Part shown: positions 5,871-7,346 of the stretch, in pieces | Layout: every line of letters begins with the position of its first letter | Position numbering within the stretch: position 1 is the first letter of the stretch | Source: Oscillospiraceae bacterium | GTDB lineage: Bacteria; Bacillota; Clostridia; Oscillospirales; Oscillospiraceae | Direction: 5' to 3' | Length of the DNA stretch: 7,346 bases | Assembly: GCA_017538775.1 (NCBI GenBank) | Contig: JAFYIF010000223.1 | Coordinates: forward strand, 1 to 7,346 | Position numbers and translations under genes: made by a program | The notes under the pieces: model-generated | Database searches by the model: none | What the model was told of the DNA's origin: nothing | What the model saw: the letters and a program-made list of their open reading frames with translations, nothing else

Positions 5871-6725
5871 ATGGGAAAGGTCAAAAGCAAAAACGAAAGC
5901 CCGCTGGTGCCCGTGCCCAGCACGTCCTACATCCCCCAGCGGGACCTGGACAAGACCCCGATTCTGGAGACCCGCTATCTGGGCATCGACTTCGGCGGCC
6001 TCACCGCCGTGGACGACTTCAATCTGACCATCGGCCGGACGGAGATCGCCGGGCTCATCGGCCCCAACGGGGCGGGGAAGACCACGGTCTTCAACCTGAT
6101 TACAAAAGTCTATCAGCCCACCCGGGGCACCATCCTCCTGGACGGGCGCGACACCCAGGGCATGAACACGGTGCAGATCAGCAAAGCCGGCATCGCCCGC
6201 ACCTTCCAGAACATCCGCCTGTTTGACAGCCTCTCCGTGGAGGACAACGTGAAGCTGGGGATGCACAACTCCATCAAATACAGCATGGCCAGCGGCATTT
6301 TCCGGCTGCCGGCCTACTGGCGGCGGGAGAAGGTGGCCCACGAGCGGGCCATGGAGCTGCTGAGCATCTTCGACATGCAGGACATGGGGAAGATGCAGGC
6401 CGGGTCCCTGCCCTACGGGGCCCAGCGCCGGCTGGAGATCGTCCGCGCCCTGGCCACGAACCCCAGTCTGCTGCTGCTGGACGAACCGGCGGCGGGCATG
6501 AACCCCTCCGAGACCTATGAGCTGATGGAGAACATCGTCAAGATCCGCGACACCTTCCAGATCGCCATCATGCTCATCGAACACGACATGAGCCTGGTCA
6601 TGGGCATCTGCGAGGGCATCTGCGTCCTGAACTTCGGCAAGGTCATCGCCAAGGGCACCCCGGAGGACATCCAGTCCAATCCGGTGGTCATCGAAGCCTA
6701 TCTGGGCAAGAAAAAGGAGGGCTGA
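5871..6725 (+). CDS. livG: Branched-chain amino-acid type ABC transporter ATP-binding protein LivG
   Basis: This 284-residue cytoplasmic ATPase energises the transporter together with LivF. Motifs: Walker A GPNGAGKTT (64-72), Q-loop at Gln113 in RTFQNIRLF (110-118), the LivG-type signature LPYGAQRRLEI (180-190) in place of LSGGQ, Walker B LLLLDEP (200-206) with catalytic Glu205, D-loop AAGMNP (207-212) and switch His238 in IEHDM. All catalytic residues are intact. A divergence in the signature is normal for LivG. The protein is longer than E. coli LivG (about 255) because about 30 polar residues, containing several Lys and Pro, precede the first conserved strand (ILETRYLGIDFGG, 31-43). The ATG at 5871 is well placed, 10 bases after GGGAGGAG. 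No in-frame Met occurs between residue 1 and the core domain, so the extension looks genuine. livF begins three bases after its stop. Confidence 0.94.
   Translation: MGKVKSKNESPLVPVPSTSYIPQRDLDKTPILETRYLGIDFGGLTAVDDFNLTIGRTEIAGLIGPNGAGKTTVFNLITKVYQPTRGTILLDGRDTQGMNTVQISKAGIARTFQNIRLFDSLSVEDNVKLGMHNSIKYSMASGIFRLPAYWRREKVAHERAMELLSIFDMQDMGKMQAGSLPYGAQRRLEIVRALATNPSLLLLDEPAAGMNPSETYELMENIVKIRDTFQIAIMLIEHDMSLVMGICEGICVLNFGKVIAKGTPEDIQSNPVVIEAYLGKKKEG
6714..6720 (+). promoter_or_regulatory. Ribosome binding site deciding the livF GTG start
   Basis: A full AAGGAGG within the end of livG lies eight bases before GTG at 6729. This fixes the non-ATG start of livF, because the next in-frame Met (residue 94) lies beyond Walker A. 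Confidence 0.8.
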
Positions 6726-6728
6726 GCC

Positions 6729-7346
6729 GTGACGAGCATCCTCAAGGTGGACGACATCCACGTCTATTACGGCGCGATCCACGCCATCAAGGGCATCTCC
6801 TTCCAGGTGGGGGAGGGCGAGATCGTCACCCTCATCGGCGCCAACGGCGCGGGCAAGACCACCAGCCTCCAGACCGTCTCCGGCCTGCTGCGGGCCAGAA
6901 GCGGCAGCATCGAGTTCTGCGGCGAGAACATCAGCCGCGTCCCGGCCCACAAGATCGTGGAGCGGGGCCTGGCCCAGGTCCCGGAGGGGCGGCGCATCTT
7001 CCTGCGCATGACCGTCCAGGAGAACCTGGAGATGGGGGCCTACACCAACAACCGGGACATGGCCGACGCCCTGGACTATGTGTACGAGCAGTTCCCCCGC
7101 CTGAAAGAGCGCCGCCGCCAGATCGGCGGCACCCTCTCCGGCGGCGAGCAGCAGATGCTGGCCATGGGCCGCGCTTTGATGAGCCGCCCGAAGCTGATGA
7201 TGCTGGACGAGCCCAGCATGGGCCTGGCCCCGATCCTGGTGGAGCAGATCTTTGAGATCATCGCCAACCTGCACAAAAACGGCACCACCATCCTGCTGGT
7301 GGAACAGAACGCCCAGATGGCCCTCTCGGTGGCCGACCGGGCCTAC
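6729..7346 (+). CDS. livF: Branched-chain amino-acid type ABC transporter ATP-binding protein LivF (3' end outside window)
   Basis: The first 206 residues of the second ATPase subunit are present and the frame is open at the window edge. LivF is usually about 235 residues, so roughly 30 C-terminal residues are missing. It starts with GTG and reads ILKVDDIHVYYGAIHAIKGISF (4-25), the classic LivF opening. Motifs: Walker A GANGAGKTT (37-45), Q-loop Gln83 in GLAQVPEGRRIF (80-91), signature LSGGEQQ (136-142), Walker B LMMLDEP (156-162) with Glu161, D-loop SMGLAP (163-168). The switch position is Gln193 in LLVEQN instead of His, which is standard for LivF and not a defect. It is the last visible gene of the transporter operon and lies three bases after livG. 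It forms the ATPase heterodimer with LivG. Confidence 0.95.
   Translation, partial: MTSILKVDDIHVYYGAIHAIKGISFQVGEGEIVTLIGANGAGKTTSLQTVSGLLRARSGSIEFCGENISRVPAHKIVERGLAQVPEGRRIFLRMTVQENLEMGAYTNNRDMADALDYVYEQFPRLKERRRQIGGTLSGGEQQMLAMGRALMSRPKLMMLDEPSMGLAPILVEQIFEIIANLHKNGTTILLVEQNAQMALSVADRAY

Noticed and set aside
5790..7274. A 494-codon open frame on the minus strand antisense to livG and livF, with similar long frames antisense to livH and livM
   Set aside because: These mirror the real codons of the liv genes, show low-complexity His/Asp/Gly/Ala-rich translations with no domain, and lack ribosome binding sites or promoters.
6921..7346. Degenerate LivF because the switch histidine is Gln193
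   Set aside because: VEQN at this position is the normal LivF family sequence; Walker A, signature and Walker B are intact.

Overview
The window reads as ordinary chromosome from a GC-rich anaerobic Firmicute, probably a gut Clostridia/Oscillospiraceae-type organism. This is inferred from the strong AGGAGG-type ribosome binding sites, sigma-A-like TTGACA promoters, the LivK/LivJ-type lipoprotein with a Gram-positive-style lipobox, and the clostridial flavour of the MetA and MetY proteins. Third codon positions are overwhelmingly G or C, which also creates long spurious antisense reading frames. The assignment cannot go below roughly family level without a database search.

Minus strand, left third: a two-gene methionine operon, metY (2306 to 1029) followed after 27 bases by metA (1001 to 87). 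MetA carries Glu at position 111, the residue associated with acetyl-CoA rather than succinyl-CoA use, so it should make O-acetylhomoserine. MetY is the PLP enzyme that converts O-acetylhomoserine and sulfide to homocysteine. Together they form a direct-sulfhydrylation route. Beyond metA lies a 53-base hairpin (2-54). It forms one uninterrupted helix only in the RNA of the metYA transcript, because its non-Watson-Crick positions are G.U wobbles on that strand and A.C mismatches on the other.

Middle: a 265-base divergent intergenic region (2307-2571). It holds two well-formed, oppositely oriented promoters, each with a perfect TTGACA -35 and 17-base spacing. A 9-bp inverted repeat and a 13-base GC palindrome lie between them.

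Plus strand, right two thirds: a branched-chain/hydrophobic amino-acid type ABC importer, in the order substrate-binding lipoprotein (2572-3786), LivH permease (3922-4812), LivM permease (4823-5869), LivG ATPase (5871-6725) and LivF ATPase (6729 to beyond the window end). The last four genes are separated by 10, 1 and 3 bases. The binding-protein gene is separated from livH by 135 bases carrying two large consecutive hairpins with no U-tract. This suits differential expression, with excess binding protein over membrane components. The lipoprotein captures the substrate outside the membrane, LivH and LivM form the channel, and LivG and LivF power transport.

I found no RNA genes, mobile elements, CRISPR arrays or clearly novel gene system here. 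The notable signals are in the non-coding structures.
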